The notes: generated by a model from the letters alone, not told the origin. A stretch of 32,125 bases of DNA from Acetobacteraceae bacterium (GCA_030041255.1 JASHOF010000091.1:1-32125), one strand, 5' to 3'. Numbered from the stretch's first letter, positions 8,128 through 16,759 are shown. A program made the numbers and translations.

Positions 8128-8198
8128 GCGGGGGCGGCTATAGCATGCCCGGCGGCGCGGGAACGCCCAGCCGCTCCGAATCGGACGGGCCTTTCGCT

Positions 8199-8823
8199 TC
8201 AGGCAGGCTGGGCGAGCAAATGCGCGGTCGAAGTCGGCGGTGGTGGGATGCTCGGAGCCTCCGAGGCGCCGGCGCCGATCCCGGCGGCATACTGGTTGAA
8301 AAGTGCCGGAGAGGCCGGCGGATTGATGGCGATCGCGAGCGTGATCCCGGGAACATTGGAGAAGTCTGTCGCGATATGGTCGCCTGGCCGCTCAGCGCCC
8401 CGTCCGTCGTATTGTCGTTAGGTGGTGAAGACGCCGCTCGTTCCGCCCGCGGCGATCGGCGCGAAATTGGCGGCTGTGACACCGTTTCCGGAGAGCCCGG
8501 GATTGGTAATGTTCCCGCCATTGACACTCGTCCGCAGCGCAGCGCGCAAAGTGGCACCCCGGGCCGCACCAGTGTCCTCGATTTCGAACTCGCCACTGTC
8601 CTGGTTCGTGCCGTAGGTTCTCGATCGAACCTGCACCCTCGATGATATCGCTCACATTCACCAGCGTCTCGGTGCTGGTGTTGCCGGTGATCGCCTCCCG
8701 GCCCGGGAGATTGTCGAGCAACGAGACCTCGCCGCCCTGCACATCCACATCCTGCCGGGCCTCGCTCGCCTGCGACTGCGCGTGCCGCGAACCTGACCGG
8801 GTGTGACGTTGCGTCTTGCGCAC
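8199..8823 (-). pseudogene. decayed gene of unknown function (frameshift plus internal stop)
   Basis: Three protein-like pieces line up on the minus strand. The first, from 8823, contains QDVDVQGGEVSLLDNLPGRE and then SDIIEGAGSIEN. Near 8620 the sense jumps one frame to YGTNQDSGEFEIEDTGAARG, which ends VFTT at a TAA at 8421-8419. After that stop the same frame continues through DFSNVPGITLAIAINPPASP to a proline-rich end at 8199. One frameshift and one in-frame stop therefore separate what looks like a single coding sequence of about 205 codons. I do not recognise the family. Two separate short genes are possible, but the piece after the stop has no good start. Confidence 0.45.
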
Positions 8824-8844
8824 TCATCACCGAGGGGAATGGCG

Positions 8845-9240
8845 ATGCCGGCAATCGCTCCATGCCTGTGGTTCGATGGCAAGGCCGAGGAAACCGCGAA
8901 TCTCTATATCTCGGCTTTCAGGCAGGGGAAGATCATCGATCTGACGTATTGCACGGACAGCGGTCCCGGCCCCAAAGGTTCTGTTCTCTCCGTGACGTTC
9001 GAAATCTCGGGCCAGCGCTTCATCGCCTTGAACGGCGGGCTGCAATACGTCTTCTCCCCGGCGATGTCGCTTTTCGTATCCTGCGAACCCTGGGCGGAGG
9101 TCGACGAATTGTGGGAGAATTCGTCCGCCGACGGCGAGAAGCAGGTCTGCCCGCCCCGCCCGCCGCCGCCCGCCGCCCGGCTGGGTCGTGTCCCGGCGAG
9201 TGGTGTAGGAGCTGTGGGTAACTGGCCCGCCTCCGCCTGA
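8845..9240 (+). pseudogene. PhnB/VOC-type (3-demethylubiquinone methyltransferase-like fold) protein, C-terminus lost
   Basis: The start at 8845 (MPAIAPCLWFDGKAEE) has GAGGGG seven bases upstream. The N-terminal 100 residues follow the PhnB-like VOC family closely: CLWFDGKAEETANLYISAF, then GSVLSVTFEISGQRFIALNGG, SLFVSCEPWAEVDELWE and SADGEKQ. In intact members the frame continues with a Cys/Gly-Trp-Leu-Lys-Asp segment completing the second beta-alpha-beta unit. Here it changes at about 9147 into a proline- and arginine-rich stretch with no family resemblance, ending at 9240 inside an inverted repeat of an IS256-type remnant. The gene was therefore truncated by insertion or deletion and is probably inactive. 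Confidence 0.7.
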
Positions 9241-9373
9241 CTCTTGGCGGTCGCTCCGGCGGACCAGTTACCCACAGCGATGGTCATCGCGGATCTTCGG
9301 TCGGGTTTGGTTGGGAACCGCAACGCCAGCCAAAGGACCCGACGATGACCGATGAGAAGATGAGCCTGCGTGG
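9183..9373 (+). mobile_element. left-end remnant of an IS256-type element
   Basis: From about 9183 the sequence leaves the PhnB-like gene. A 21-bp inverted repeat follows (9211-9231 with 9258-9278), and then an ATG at 9345 opens MTDEKMSLR. This is the usual N-terminus of many alphaproteobacterial IS256-family transposases. Right after that Arg codon the match ends and the frame becomes meaningless. Only the upstream region and first nine or so codons of the transposase survive. The left boundary is approximate. Confidence 0.5.
9211..9278. repeat. inverted repeat within the IS256-type remnant
   Basis: GCTGTGGGTAACTGG at 9211-9225 is the exact reverse complement of CCAGTTACCCACAGC at 9264-9278. 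The match continues inward with one mismatch for six more bases. The spacer is about 26 bp. Transcribed, it would form a strong stem-loop just upstream of the transposase start. Confidence 0.75.
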
Positions 9374-9605
9374 CGCACTATGGGACGGACTCTCGCGAGG
9401 GCAGGGAGCTTTGCGCCGATCGGCGTGCCGCTCTCGCGTCTCGAAAACTGTACCGACTCCGGAAGACGCGCCCGGTATCTTCCGAATCGTTGCCATCGGC
9501 CTCCCTTCGGCGGGCGGTTCCAATAAGGCCGGAATTGTCCTAGTCTCCGCTGGTTGCGATCTATCGCCCTGTTCTCGGAGTCCGGCAGGATCGTGTCGCA
9601 GGTGA

Positions 9606-9699
9606 GGAGGGATGGCCGAGCGGCTGAAGGCGGCGGTTTGCTAAACCGTTATACGGTTAAACAACCGTATCGGGGGTTCGAATCCCCCTCCCTCCGCCA
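9606..9699 (+). tRNA. tRNA-Ser (anticodon GCU)
   Basis: A 94-nt class II tRNA. The acceptor arm GGAGGGA (9606-9612) pairs with TCCCTCC (9689-9695), followed by discriminator G and an encoded CCA (9697-9699). The anticodon loop TTGCTAA places GCT at 9640-9642, reading AGC and AGU serine codons. A long variable arm (around 9650-9670) marks it as serine type, and the T arm GGGGGTTCGAATCCCCC is perfect. The 3' end of this gene is the likely attachment site of the integrase encoded 2 bp downstream. Confidence 0.95.
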
Positions 9700-9701
9700 A
9701 A

Positions 9702-10739
9702 TCAAGTACTTAATATCGTTGTGGACCGCTTCTTCGAACGCTTTGTTTGGGTCTCGTGTGTCACCTTTTGTGTCACTTCTCGCGCCGATGGGCGGTATCC
9801 GAGATAGATTTCCGTCACCTTGACCGAGCTGTGCCCGAGGTGACGGGAAAGGTCATAGATGTCTCGCCCGCGGCGGATCTCTGCGATCGCGTAGGCATGG
9901 CGCAGATCGTGCAGCCGAAAATGGCCCGTTGCTGGCAATTCACGCCGCGCCCATTGCCACATGCTGGCCACGGCGCCCGTATCGACTGGGAGCAATGGAA
10001 AAAGCCGATCGTCGCGTCTCCGTGGCGGGAGCGCTTCGTGCGGGACCACGATGGTGCGAACCCGCCCGCTCTTGGTCTCATGAATCGTGAGGTTCGTGCC
10101 CAGAATGTCATCCCATTTGGCCCTCAGCGCTTCTCCAGCCCGCACCCCAGTCGCGCGCAGGAATCGGATCAGCTGGCCAAGTTGATGCCGTTCTTGCTTA
10201 CAGGCCTCTATCGCCGCGGTGATCGTTGCGTCATCGGGCACTCGGATCGGGGGACGCCTCTCCCGGATCATTGAACGATCGAAGGCTTCGGCAGCGTTGC
10301 GTTCGACAAGCCCCTTGAAGCGTGCGAACGCCAGCACGCGGCTCATCGTGGTGAGATCGCGCCGAATTGTCGCATTTGTTGCACCATCCTTTTGGCGGAG
10401 TTCAACATAGTCCGCGATTGCGGCGACCACGATTGTGGGCAAGGGCTTGCCTCGAAAATAAGGGTCGAGCTGACGAAGACTTACGCGATATCGCTTCGCG
10501 GTAGCGGCTTTCACGGCTCCGGCGTCGAGAACTCCGGCACTATAGGCGACAACGGCGTCGTCCCATCGAGAGGCGTCGGCGAGGCCGAAGATCTGCCTCT
10601 CCGCTTTCGCCTGGACGGCCTTGAGCCGCGCTTTGGCTTCCCGAAGATTGCTTGTGTGTAAGCTGACACGCTGCAGCTCACCGCGGAGGAAGAAGCGCCC
10701 GTACCACGTAGAGCCTCGGCAGTATAAGTTGTCCGGCAT
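9702..10739 (-). CDS. tyrosine-type site-specific integrase
   Basis: The 345-residue product has a short N-terminal arm region, an SAM-like core-binding domain (about residues 55-150) and a catalytic domain. The catalytic set is visible: Arg200 in ATGVRAGEALR, a lysine near TKSGR (about 223), His277 and Arg280 in HDLRH, His303 in HLGHSS and Tyr312 in EIYLGY. Its stop codon lies 2 bp from the CCA end of tRNA-Ser, the standard layout of tRNA-targeting integrative elements. The start ATG at 10739 lies within the HTH gene's frame, with no ribosome binding site of its own, suggesting coupled translation. It appears intact. I found no second copy of the tRNA 3' end in the window, so the other end of the element should lie to the right. 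Confidence 0.93.
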   Translation of the reverse strand: MPDNLYCRGSTWYGRFFLRGELQRVSLHTSNLREAKARLKAVQAKAERQIFGLADASRWDDAVVAYSAGVLDAGAVKAATAKRYRVSLRQLDPYFRGKPLPTIVVAAIADYVELRQKDGATNATIRRDLTTMSRVLAFARFKGLVERNAAEAFDRSMIRERRPPIRVPDDATITAAIEACKQERHQLGQLIRFLRATGVRAGEALRAKWDDILGTNLTIHETKSGRVRTIVVPHEALPPRRRDDRLFPLLPVDTGAVASMWQWARRELPATGHFRLHDLRHAYAIAEIRRGRDIYDLSRHLGHSSVKVTEIYLGYRPSAREVTQKVTHETQTKRSKKRSTTILST

Positions 10740-10999
10740 CTTGCGGCGGATTTGCGCTTTTCGATCCAGCGGACCAAGTCAGCAGCGTCAATTCGCCATT
10801 GTGTGCCCACTTTGAAGGCGGGCAGGAGTCGGCTGGCTGCCATCTGCTGCACTTGGCGGATCGAGATCCCAAGCCGGGCCGCAACATCGGCAGGGCGTAA
10901 TGCCTCTGGGCCTGATGGTTTCGGTTCGGAAGATATTCCTTTGAGCTCGCCGTTCAGGGACCGAGTAACGTCTCCTGTCGCGAGCGAGCCAACCCTCAT
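10511..10999 (-). CDS. excisionase-like helix-turn-helix protein
   Basis: The start ATG at 10999 has GGAGG eight bases upstream. Residues about 35-90 form a winged HTH of the excisionase/MerR-like kind: LRPADVAARLGISIRQVQQM, then LLPAFKVGTQWRIDAADLV and RWIEKRK. Such proteins bind attachment sites and direct recombination toward excision, or act as small repressors. The recognisable domain ends at about residue 92, just where the integrase begins. The frame then continues 229 bp inside the integrase gene as a low-complexity Ser/Arg tail. That tail may be an annotation artefact of a lost stop, or a real overlap. The pair with the integrase is an int-xis-like module. Confidence 0.65.
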   Translation of the reverse strand: MRVGSLATGDVTRSLNGELKGISSEPKPSGPEALRPADVAARLGISIRQVQQMAASRLLPAFKVGTQWRIDAADLVRWIEKRKSAARCRTTYTAEALRGTGASSSAVSCSVSAYTQAIFGKPKRGSRPSRRKRRGRSSASPTPLDGTTPLSPIVPEFSTPEP

Positions 11000-11454
11000 C
11001 TGGGTGCCTCCTGCCACTTGGAGCCCCGAAAAGAAGCAGGGACACGGCGGATTGCGAGACGAAGTCGGACTGCGACAGCAATGCCATGATGACCTCTTTC
11101 ACCAGTTTGCCTGAATTGCGTGCTGAGTGGTCTACCGGGCGGATCGAATGAGTTTCCGCGTATCTCGGTTTCCTGACTTGAACCAATGTGCAACCGGTCC
11201 AACTGAGTCCGGTTCCTGCCATGTTGCTGAGGGACAGGGGTCGCTGTAAGCGTATAGCAGCTCCTGCCGCCACGCACCCGCGTAGGGTGCGGTGGCGGTC
11301 GCGCTTTGGTGTCGGGCCCCCGACTGATGAGCATCCTTTCGGGCAACAAACGCCGGATAGGCATTGAAATCCGCCTGAGCATCGTCGGCCAGCTGTCGTC
11401 ATTTGGGAGAAGTGCGCTCCCGGCGACCTCTTCGCCCTTGCATCCCTCAAACAT
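10996..11454 (-). CDS. hypothetical protein, 152 aa
   Basis: Unrecognised. Support comes from the signals rather than the protein. The ATG at 11454 has a very good ribosome binding site (AAGGAGAATCC), and the TGA overlaps the ATG of the HTH gene as ATGA. The product starts MFEGCKGEEVAGSALLPNDD and is then rich in Arg and Pro with no domain I can name. Its composition is not convincing after about residue 60, so the frame may be broken or the true gene may be shorter. If real, it would be the first gene of the operon leading into the HTH protein and integrase. Confidence 0.3.
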   Translation of the reverse strand: MFEGCKGEEVAGSALLPNDDSWPTMLRRISMPIRRLLPERMLISRGPDTKARPPPHPTRVRGGRSCYTLTATPVPQQHGRNRTQLDRLHIGSSQETEIRGNSFDPPGRPLSTQFRQTGERGHHGIAVAVRLRLAIRRVPASFRGSKWQEAPR

Positions 11455-12044
11455 GGATTCTCCTTCCGGTGCGCGGGCCGGAGCTGCGGCCACCCCGCGG
11501 AGGTTCGGTGATCAAGTTGCGAATGGAGGCAATTTTTTTCAGCGGCCCTCCTGAGCCGCCAATTCTCCGGCTTGTCGAGGCCTGCGGTCCGGTCGCCGGA
11601 GGAGGTAAGACAGTGCAGCTCTGCTACAGGCTCAAACTTCTAATGCTGCGATGTGTATGAAAGCCGCCGTTTGCAGAGGTGGCCGGCAGCCCGATCTGAT
11701 GAGCGTATCTGGCCGGCACCCAGGAGAGGGGAGGGGGCTCGGCCGGCGGGAGTGGGCACCCAGGCCAATTTTGGCGCGATTTGCGGCCTGCAGCTGAGCC
11801 CAGGGCGACCTGAGCAGCCCAATTACGTGGGCTGTCCTGGCAGCGATGCCCGTTCCGCCGGCTGACCGACAAGCGCTCTTATCAGGCATAGGAGGGGGCC
11901 GCACCCGCCTCGGGAAAATAAAATGGCTATTTGACAAACCGGCACGATAGCCATCAATGTGTGCGCAAGTTATTGATTCTCTGTTCGCTGGTGCATCCCT
12001 GCGACATCAACACAACCGGACCACAATGGAGGCCCCCGGAAGCC
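11455..12044. other. 590-bp gap, no convincing gene
   Basis: No frame here combines a plausible start with protein-like sequence. The minus-strand reading between about 11640 and 11870 resembles the arginine- and proline-rich read-through often seen at decayed insertion-sequence ends, and GCACCCAGG occurs twice (around 11715 and 11756). I could not assign it to an element. The right end holds the leader of the gene starting at 12045. Confidence 0.35.
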
Positions 12045-13259
12045 ATGCGCGACGCCTGGTTGCCAAGCCGGGCCACGCCCGATCCCGCGTTGGCGGCGGC
12101 CCTCGCGGAGGCCGCGGCGGCGATCGCCCGGCTCGACGAAGCGGTTGCCACCCATCCGCTGCGCACCGCCTTCCTCTATCGGGCCCGGCTCGAGGCCGTG
12201 CGCCGCCAGGCCGCCGTCGACGGAAAATTCATCGACCCCTGGCACCTCGCCGCCCTGCTCGAGGGGCTGCGGCTGCGGATGGACGGCGCCTTGCGGATCG
12301 TCGACCGCGGGGCGGTTTTCGAGGTCGGGCGCTACGCCTTCACGCTGCATCAGTGGCTGACCACCCCGGAATTTGACGAGGAAGGCGAGGTCCAGCAGGC
12401 CGAGGCACACCTCGCCGGGTTCGGTGGTCACGGCACACCCCTCCTCGCCGCAGCCGACGGCATGCACGCCTGGCTCGACGCGGGGGGAGGGCGCCCGCCG
12501 ATCCGAGCCGCGCTGGTACGGTACTGGACCCGCCACCGTCTCGTCCGATTGGCGGTGCCGCTCACCGGCCCCGCCGCGCTGCGTCCCGACACGCCCTGGG
12601 AGCTGGAGGCCTGGGCGCCCGCGTTCCTGCGGGCACTGGTGGAGGAAGCGACAGACGAACGGCAGCAGCTCGCACACCTTGAGCGCGCCTGGCACGCGGC
12701 CCGGGCAGCGATGGCGGGACGCCGGCGGGACTCGCACACCGCCGCGGCGGTCGACATCCTTGCTGCCACACCCCTGGTCTCCGCAACTTCGCTCTCCACC
12801 GGGCTGGGCGTCGCCGTGAAGACTGCGATCCGCCTGCTGGACGAGCTGGTCGCCGCCGGCGTCGCCGTCGAGGTTACCCATCGCGCGAAGCGGCGGCTGT
12901 TCGGGCTGACGGCCATGGCACCGCTGCGCGACGGCGTAGCGGCGCCGCGACGACCGGAGCCGGGGCGCGGTCGGGGCCGGCCGCCGATCATCCCCGTGGA
13001 CGAGGAGAGCCTAGGGCCGCCGCCGGCTCTGCCACCGCTCACCCCGCGCGAGCGACGGGAATTTGACTACGGCGATCTCGAGCACTGGATGGCGCGCCTC
13101 GATCAAGTGCTCCGTCACACCCGGCGCTCGCTTGACGCCGTTGCCAAGGGTCGGGCGGGTCCGGAGCGTCCGCCGAACCCCGAACGCGCCGCGCCGAGCG
13201 CCGCGACTGAAGCGAATGTGACGCGTTCGTCGGGGGCGCAACAGGGGGACGCCGGGTAG
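12045..13259 (+). CDS. DUF1612 / helix-turn-helix protein (RHE_PE00001-like)
   Basis: The 404-residue protein resembles the RHE_PE00001 family found on rhizobial plasmids and islands. It has an N-terminal DUF1612-like part (ALAEAAAAIARLDEAVATHP and a charged middle) and a C-terminal winged HTH around residues 235-300 (AAVDILAATPLVSATSLSTG, KTAIRLLDELVAAGVAVEV). A basic, proline-rich tail follows. The ATG at 12045 is chosen because GGAGG lies upstream and family similarity begins soon after. A TTG at 11931 keeps the frame open but adds an unlikely leader. The DNA-binding role is inferred from the HTH; the target is unknown. Its GC is much higher than that of the TPR gene that follows, so the two probably had different origins. 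The spacing to that gene is 43 bp. Confidence 0.7.
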   Translation: MRDAWLPSRATPDPALAAALAEAAAAIARLDEAVATHPLRTAFLYRARLEAVRRQAAVDGKFIDPWHLAALLEGLRLRMDGALRIVDRGAVFEVGRYAFTLHQWLTTPEFDEEGEVQQAEAHLAGFGGHGTPLLAAADGMHAWLDAGGGRPPIRAALVRYWTRHRLVRLAVPLTGPAALRPDTPWELEAWAPAFLRALVEEATDERQQLAHLERAWHAARAAMAGRRRDSHTAAAVDILAATPLVSATSLSTGLGVAVKTAIRLLDELVAAGVAVEVTHRAKRRLFGLTAMAPLRDGVAAPRRPEPGRGRGRPPIIPVDEESLGPPPALPPLTPRERREFDYGDLEHWMARLDQVLRHTRRSLDAVAKGRAGPERPPNPERAAPSAATEANVTRSSGAQQGDAG

Positions 13260-13302
13260 GGTGGGCACCGGAGTTTTGCCGATACTGAGGGCATAGCGTC
13301 TG

Positions 13303-14895
13303 TTGTCAGATCAACCGAGCCCCGTGCGCGCTCTCCAGAGGCCGGAGTCGTTACGACGGCTTAAAAGGCGCGTGGCGCGGCTCCTCGCAGTCGCGGGGAG
13401 GATCGCTGCGGCGGTGACAGGGGTAATAGTGGCGGCCTTGGCGATTGCGCTCCTCCTGAGAATCGTTCTTCTGCTACTTCCGAACACCGACTATCTGGAA
13501 GAGGTTAGTGTTCCCGTGGCACTGGCGAACAGTGGCTTGAGCAGCGAGGTGGCAACCAACCGCCTCTATGAGGCCATCGTCGCTGCACGCCAACGCGCTG
13601 CGACGAGACGGCTGCCCATCTTTATAAGCGAATTACAGGATCTGCAGACCGTCGTCATCCCGCAAGCCGGGATTTCTCTCGGCAACTTAGTGGCTATGAT
13701 GCAGAGCCTTTTGCCCCGGTATCTACGAAACGGGATGATTTCCGGGGAATTTACCATTTTTGGTACCCAACTTTCCCTACAGCTCCGGCTTGATGGCGAG
13801 CTTCTTTTCTCGGACAGCGTTACATTCTCCGACCCGACCGTCGATTCGGCGGCCCCTGATTTCCTCCTCCAGGAGGCCGCTTTTCGCCTAATCGAAGAGC
13901 GCTTCACGAAAGTCCTTGTGTCGAGCTACCAATGTGCTCCGGTGACGGCTGGTCCCAATGCGAACGCGCCTCGATCTAAATCCAGATGTGCCGAGTTGCA
14001 CGTCGGCCTCGGGTACCTCTATCAGGATCATGGGTATATCCAGGCTGCCAAGGAACAGTTCCAAGAAGCACAAGCCCTTGATCCACATAACGCCGATGCC
14101 GAAGTTGCCCTCGGGTTTGTAGCGCGCCACTTCGGGCGTTGGTCTGAAGCAGGATCCGATTTTGAGAAGGCGGCGCACGACAATTCTGCTAATGCGGATG
14201 CTTACGTTGGGCTTGGCTATGTCTATCTGGCGAGCAGGAAGCCGCGCCGGGTGGGAGTCGATGCGGCAACGGCCGAGTTCGAACACGCGTTAGAGGTAAG
14301 CGACCACGATGCCGATGCGTACGTCGGTCTTGCACAAATCGATCGGATCCGCAGTGCTCCCGATAGAGCAATTGCTGAGCTGTACGAGGCCATGGGTCTG
14401 CGGCCGACTGCTGCCGACCCGCATGTCGTGCTTGCTGCTATTTGGCGAAGCGAGCACGATCTGAGCGATGCGATCGCCGAATATCGCGAGGCTATCCAGT
14501 TAAGTCCTATATACGCCGACGCTCATGGCGGACTTGGCGCTGTTTTGTTGGAAGCACATCGGGTAGATGAGGCACTGGCTGAGCTCCAAATGGCAATCTG
14601 GCTGAGCCCGAACGACTATCGGCTACATGTCGAGCTCGGTTCCGGTTTGCTCGAGAAGGGGCGGCTGGACGAAGCTCTTGGCCAATTCAGAGACGCACTT
14701 CTGCTGAATCACGTGGGTGCGCCACATGAGGTATGCAAAGCGGTCGGTAATGAGGCAAGGGCGTCGCTGAGCGCAGCCGACTTTGCCCTGCTTATGCAAA
14801 AGTTAGATGGGATGCATCAATTGCTTCAGGAGCAGGCATTGCCGCAGCCGTCGGGCGAAACCTTGTGCCGGAGAAAGCCAAAGATATCCCATTAG
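13303..14895 (+). CDS. membrane-anchored TPR-repeat protein
   Basis: The 530-residue product has a basic N-terminus, one transmembrane helix at about residues 28-58 (Ala/Ile/Leu-rich) and a long non-repetitive region to about 215. Some seven TPR units follow at about 228-465, recognisable by repeats such as HVGLGYLYQDHGYIQAAKEQ, ADAYVGLGYVYL and HGGLGAVLLEAHRVDEALAE. TPRs mediate protein-protein contacts, so this is probably a scaffold on one face of the inner membrane. The pattern of basic residues before the helix favours the bulk being periplasmic. The start is a TTG at 13303 with GAGGGC upstream; a GTG at 13324 is the alternative. The middle region (SGEFTIFGTQLSLQLRLDGE) suggests a beta domain I cannot name. 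It follows the DUF1612 gene on the same strand. Confidence 0.7.
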   Translation: MSDQPSPVRALQRPESLRRLKRRVARLLAVAGRIAAAVTGVIVAALAIALLLRIVLLLLPNTDYLEEVSVPVALANSGLSSEVATNRLYEAIVAARQRAATRRLPIFISELQDLQTVVIPQAGISLGNLVAMMQSLLPRYLRNGMISGEFTIFGTQLSLQLRLDGELLFSDSVTFSDPTVDSAAPDFLLQEAAFRLIEERFTKVLVSSYQCAPVTAGPNANAPRSKSRCAELHVGLGYLYQDHGYIQAAKEQFQEAQALDPHNADAEVALGFVARHFGRWSEAGSDFEKAAHDNSANADAYVGLGYVYLASRKPRRVGVDAATAEFEHALEVSDHDADAYVGLAQIDRIRSAPDRAIAELYEAMGLRPTAADPHVVLAAIWRSEHDLSDAIAEYREAIQLSPIYADAHGGLGAVLLEAHRVDEALAELQMAIWLSPNDYRLHVELGSGLLEKGRLDEALGQFRDALLLNHVGAPHEVCKAVGNEARASLSAADFALLMQKLDGMHQLLQEQALPQPSGETLCRRKPKISH

Positions 14896-15112
14896 CAGGT
14901 AGGAACGAGGTTGCGGATGTGACGCTAGCGGGAGAAGTTGTAAGGTTTCCGCTTGGAATTATGACCCTCTGTTTTAGTCGGAATAGGAAGCGATCAGGAA
15001 TTGCCCTTGAACGGCAAGATTTGCGGGCAGATGGAGGATCTGGCGGGTGCGTGCGGCGTTGGGGCTGCCGCTTTCGAAGAGCGAAAGTATTTAGCGATAG
15101 CGACACTTTATC

Positions 15113-16633
15113 GAGACCGGCAAAAACCTGGGGGACCCGGTCCGAGTGACGTAAGCTATTCCGCCGAGTGGAGAGCACGGGAGGATCGGATGCATTGGAT
15201 CGTCAGGATCGAGTGCGAGGCGGAGGATGGGGAGCACCCCAGCAGTTCCGAGGCGATCCGTATTGAGCGCCCACGCCTTGAAATCGCGGGCGACGTGGGG
15301 CTGACGCTCGAAGACGGCAAGCGGATCATGGCGGCATTGCAGCGGCGAGTCGTTGCAGATCAACTGCGTGAGTACTGCGACAGGAGCCGCCGATGTAGCT
15401 CTTGCGGAGCAGCGCGTCCGCTCAAAGACCGGCGGCGGCGCGTCATCGACACGGTCTTCGGTCGCGTGACGGTTGCCTCGCCTCGCTATAAGCGCTGCCG
15501 CTGCGGCTCCCACCACGAGCAGACAGCGCCGGTTTCGGGGCTGATTCCCAGCCGGGTCTTGCCGGAGCTTCTGCGGTTGCAGGCCAAGCTGGGCGCGGAC
15601 TTGCCCTATCGACGGGCAGCGGCCATCCTGAGGACGTTTCTGCCGGAGGCAACGTGCTTTAGCCATGCGACCACCCGCAACCGTGTGATCAAGGTCGGGC
15701 AGGCAATCGAGGACGAGCTGCACGCCGAGATGGCGCACCGCGTACCGCCCCTCGCGCCGGCCCAGACAATGGTGGTTGGCATTGATGGTTGCTTCGTGAA
15801 AGGTATTCGGGGCCGGAGAAAGACGAACCTCGAGATTGTTCTCGGTAGGGTCGAAGTTCCGTGTCGCGGCAGCGAGGTATTCGCGGTTGTCCGCCATCTG
15901 GATGGCCGGGCGAAAGAGCGGGTCAGGACGGTCCTGCGACGGTGCGGGCGGACGCCTGACACGGCGGTCACGATCCTCTCGGACGGCGAGGATGGCATGC
16001 GGACGATGCTCGGTCGTTGGCTCGATCCCACAGTAATGCATCGGCTGGACTGGTGGCATCTCTATCGACGCCTCGAGAAAATGCGCAAGGCGCTCCTTTA
16101 TCTGCCGTTCACCTCAGATCGAGACTGGCGAGACAGGCTACGGGCTGAGACCTGGGCTATCGAGCATATCCGATGGACGTTGTGGAATGGCTGTACCTGC
16201 GTCTACTTGACGGACTGCGCCATAACCCAATTCTGCGTCGAGCTTGAAATTCACCGGCGAGCGGTGCTCTCTGCCGGACGTGAGGTGGATCGGATCGATC
16301 ATCTGCTCGAGCAGCTCGCAGAGTTTCGCCGGTATCTCTATGGCAATGCCGAATCACTTGTGAACTACAATCATGCCCGGATCGCGGGCGAGCGCGTGTC
16401 GACGGCGCATGTCGAGTCGACGGTCAACGAGCTGGTCAACTGGCGGATGTGCAAGAAGCAACAGATGCGGTGGTCGCCTCTGGGCGCGCAACTCCTGCTC
16501 CACGTCCGCGTCGCCGCGCTGAACGGCTGCCTGGAACGCTATGCCGGCTCGCGTTCCACGACCACAGCCCCGGCTAACGATGACCAACCAATCGCGAAGG
16601 CCGCCTGATCACCCCAAGGTTTTTGCCGGTCTC
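15113..16633 (+). mobile_element. ISKra4-family insertion sequence, apparently complete
   Basis: The terminal repeats are clear. GAGACCGGCAAAAACCT at 15113-15129 is the exact reverse complement of AGGTTTTTGCCGGTCTC at 16617-16633, and the similarity continues a few bases further with mismatches. The 1,521-bp element contains one intact transposase gene. I see no convincing target-site duplication at the two edges, so the element may have inserted beside older debris or one flank may have been lost. Confidence 0.88.
15190..16608 (+). CDS. ISKra4-family transposase
   Basis: A 472-residue DDE transposase. The start MHWIVRIECEAEDGE at 15190 has GGGAGG six bases upstream, the usual ISKra4 opening. 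A Cys-rich zinc-binding patch follows (CSSCGAARPLKDRRRR and later RYKRCRCG). The catalytic region shows MVVGIDGCFVKG with the first Asp, ILSDGEDGMRTM and then HRLDWWHLYRRL with the next, and a C-terminal VESTVNELVNWRMCKKQQ with the Glu. No frameshift or stop interrupts it, so the element may still be active. The frame is open to 15001, but that part lies outside the terminal repeat and is not the gene. Confidence 0.92.
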   Translation: MHWIVRIECEAEDGEHPSSSEAIRIERPRLEIAGDVGLTLEDGKRIMAALQRRVVADQLREYCDRSRRCSSCGAARPLKDRRRRVIDTVFGRVTVASPRYKRCRCGSHHEQTAPVSGLIPSRVLPELLRLQAKLGADLPYRRAAAILRTFLPEATCFSHATTRNRVIKVGQAIEDELHAEMAHRVPPLAPAQTMVVGIDGCFVKGIRGRRKTNLEIVLGRVEVPCRGSEVFAVVRHLDGRAKERVRTVLRRCGRTPDTAVTILSDGEDGMRTMLGRWLDPTVMHRLDWWHLYRRLEKMRKALLYLPFTSDRDWRDRLRAETWAIEHIRWTLWNGCTCVYLTDCAITQFCVELEIHRRAVLSAGREVDRIDHLLEQLAEFRRYLYGNAESLVNYNHARIAGERVSTAHVESTVNELVNWRMCKKQQMRWSPLGAQLLLHVRVAALNGCLERYAGSRSTTTAPANDDQPIAKAA

Positions 16634-16759
16634 AGCGCGGCCGCAGCAGGGCGTGAGGTGCCGGCCGCCAGGGCCAGCTTGCCGAATGTCTCGCCCGCAT
16701 CCACTTCGTCGTGGCGGACTCGCCTTCGGCAAATCGCCGACCGGTTTCATCCCTGGCGC

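Noticed and set aside
9345-9605. An 86-codon frame starting like an IS256 transposase
   Set aside because: Only the first nine codons match. The rest is unrelated sequence after a deletion joint.
9675-9699. Search for a second copy of the tRNA-Ser 3' end as the right attachment site
   Set aside because: Reading the window I found no repeat of this segment, so no right boundary is claimed.
15001-15189. N-terminal extension of the ISKra4 transposase
   Set aside because: It would start outside the terminal inverted repeat. ATG 15190 has the binding site and the family's usual N-terminus.
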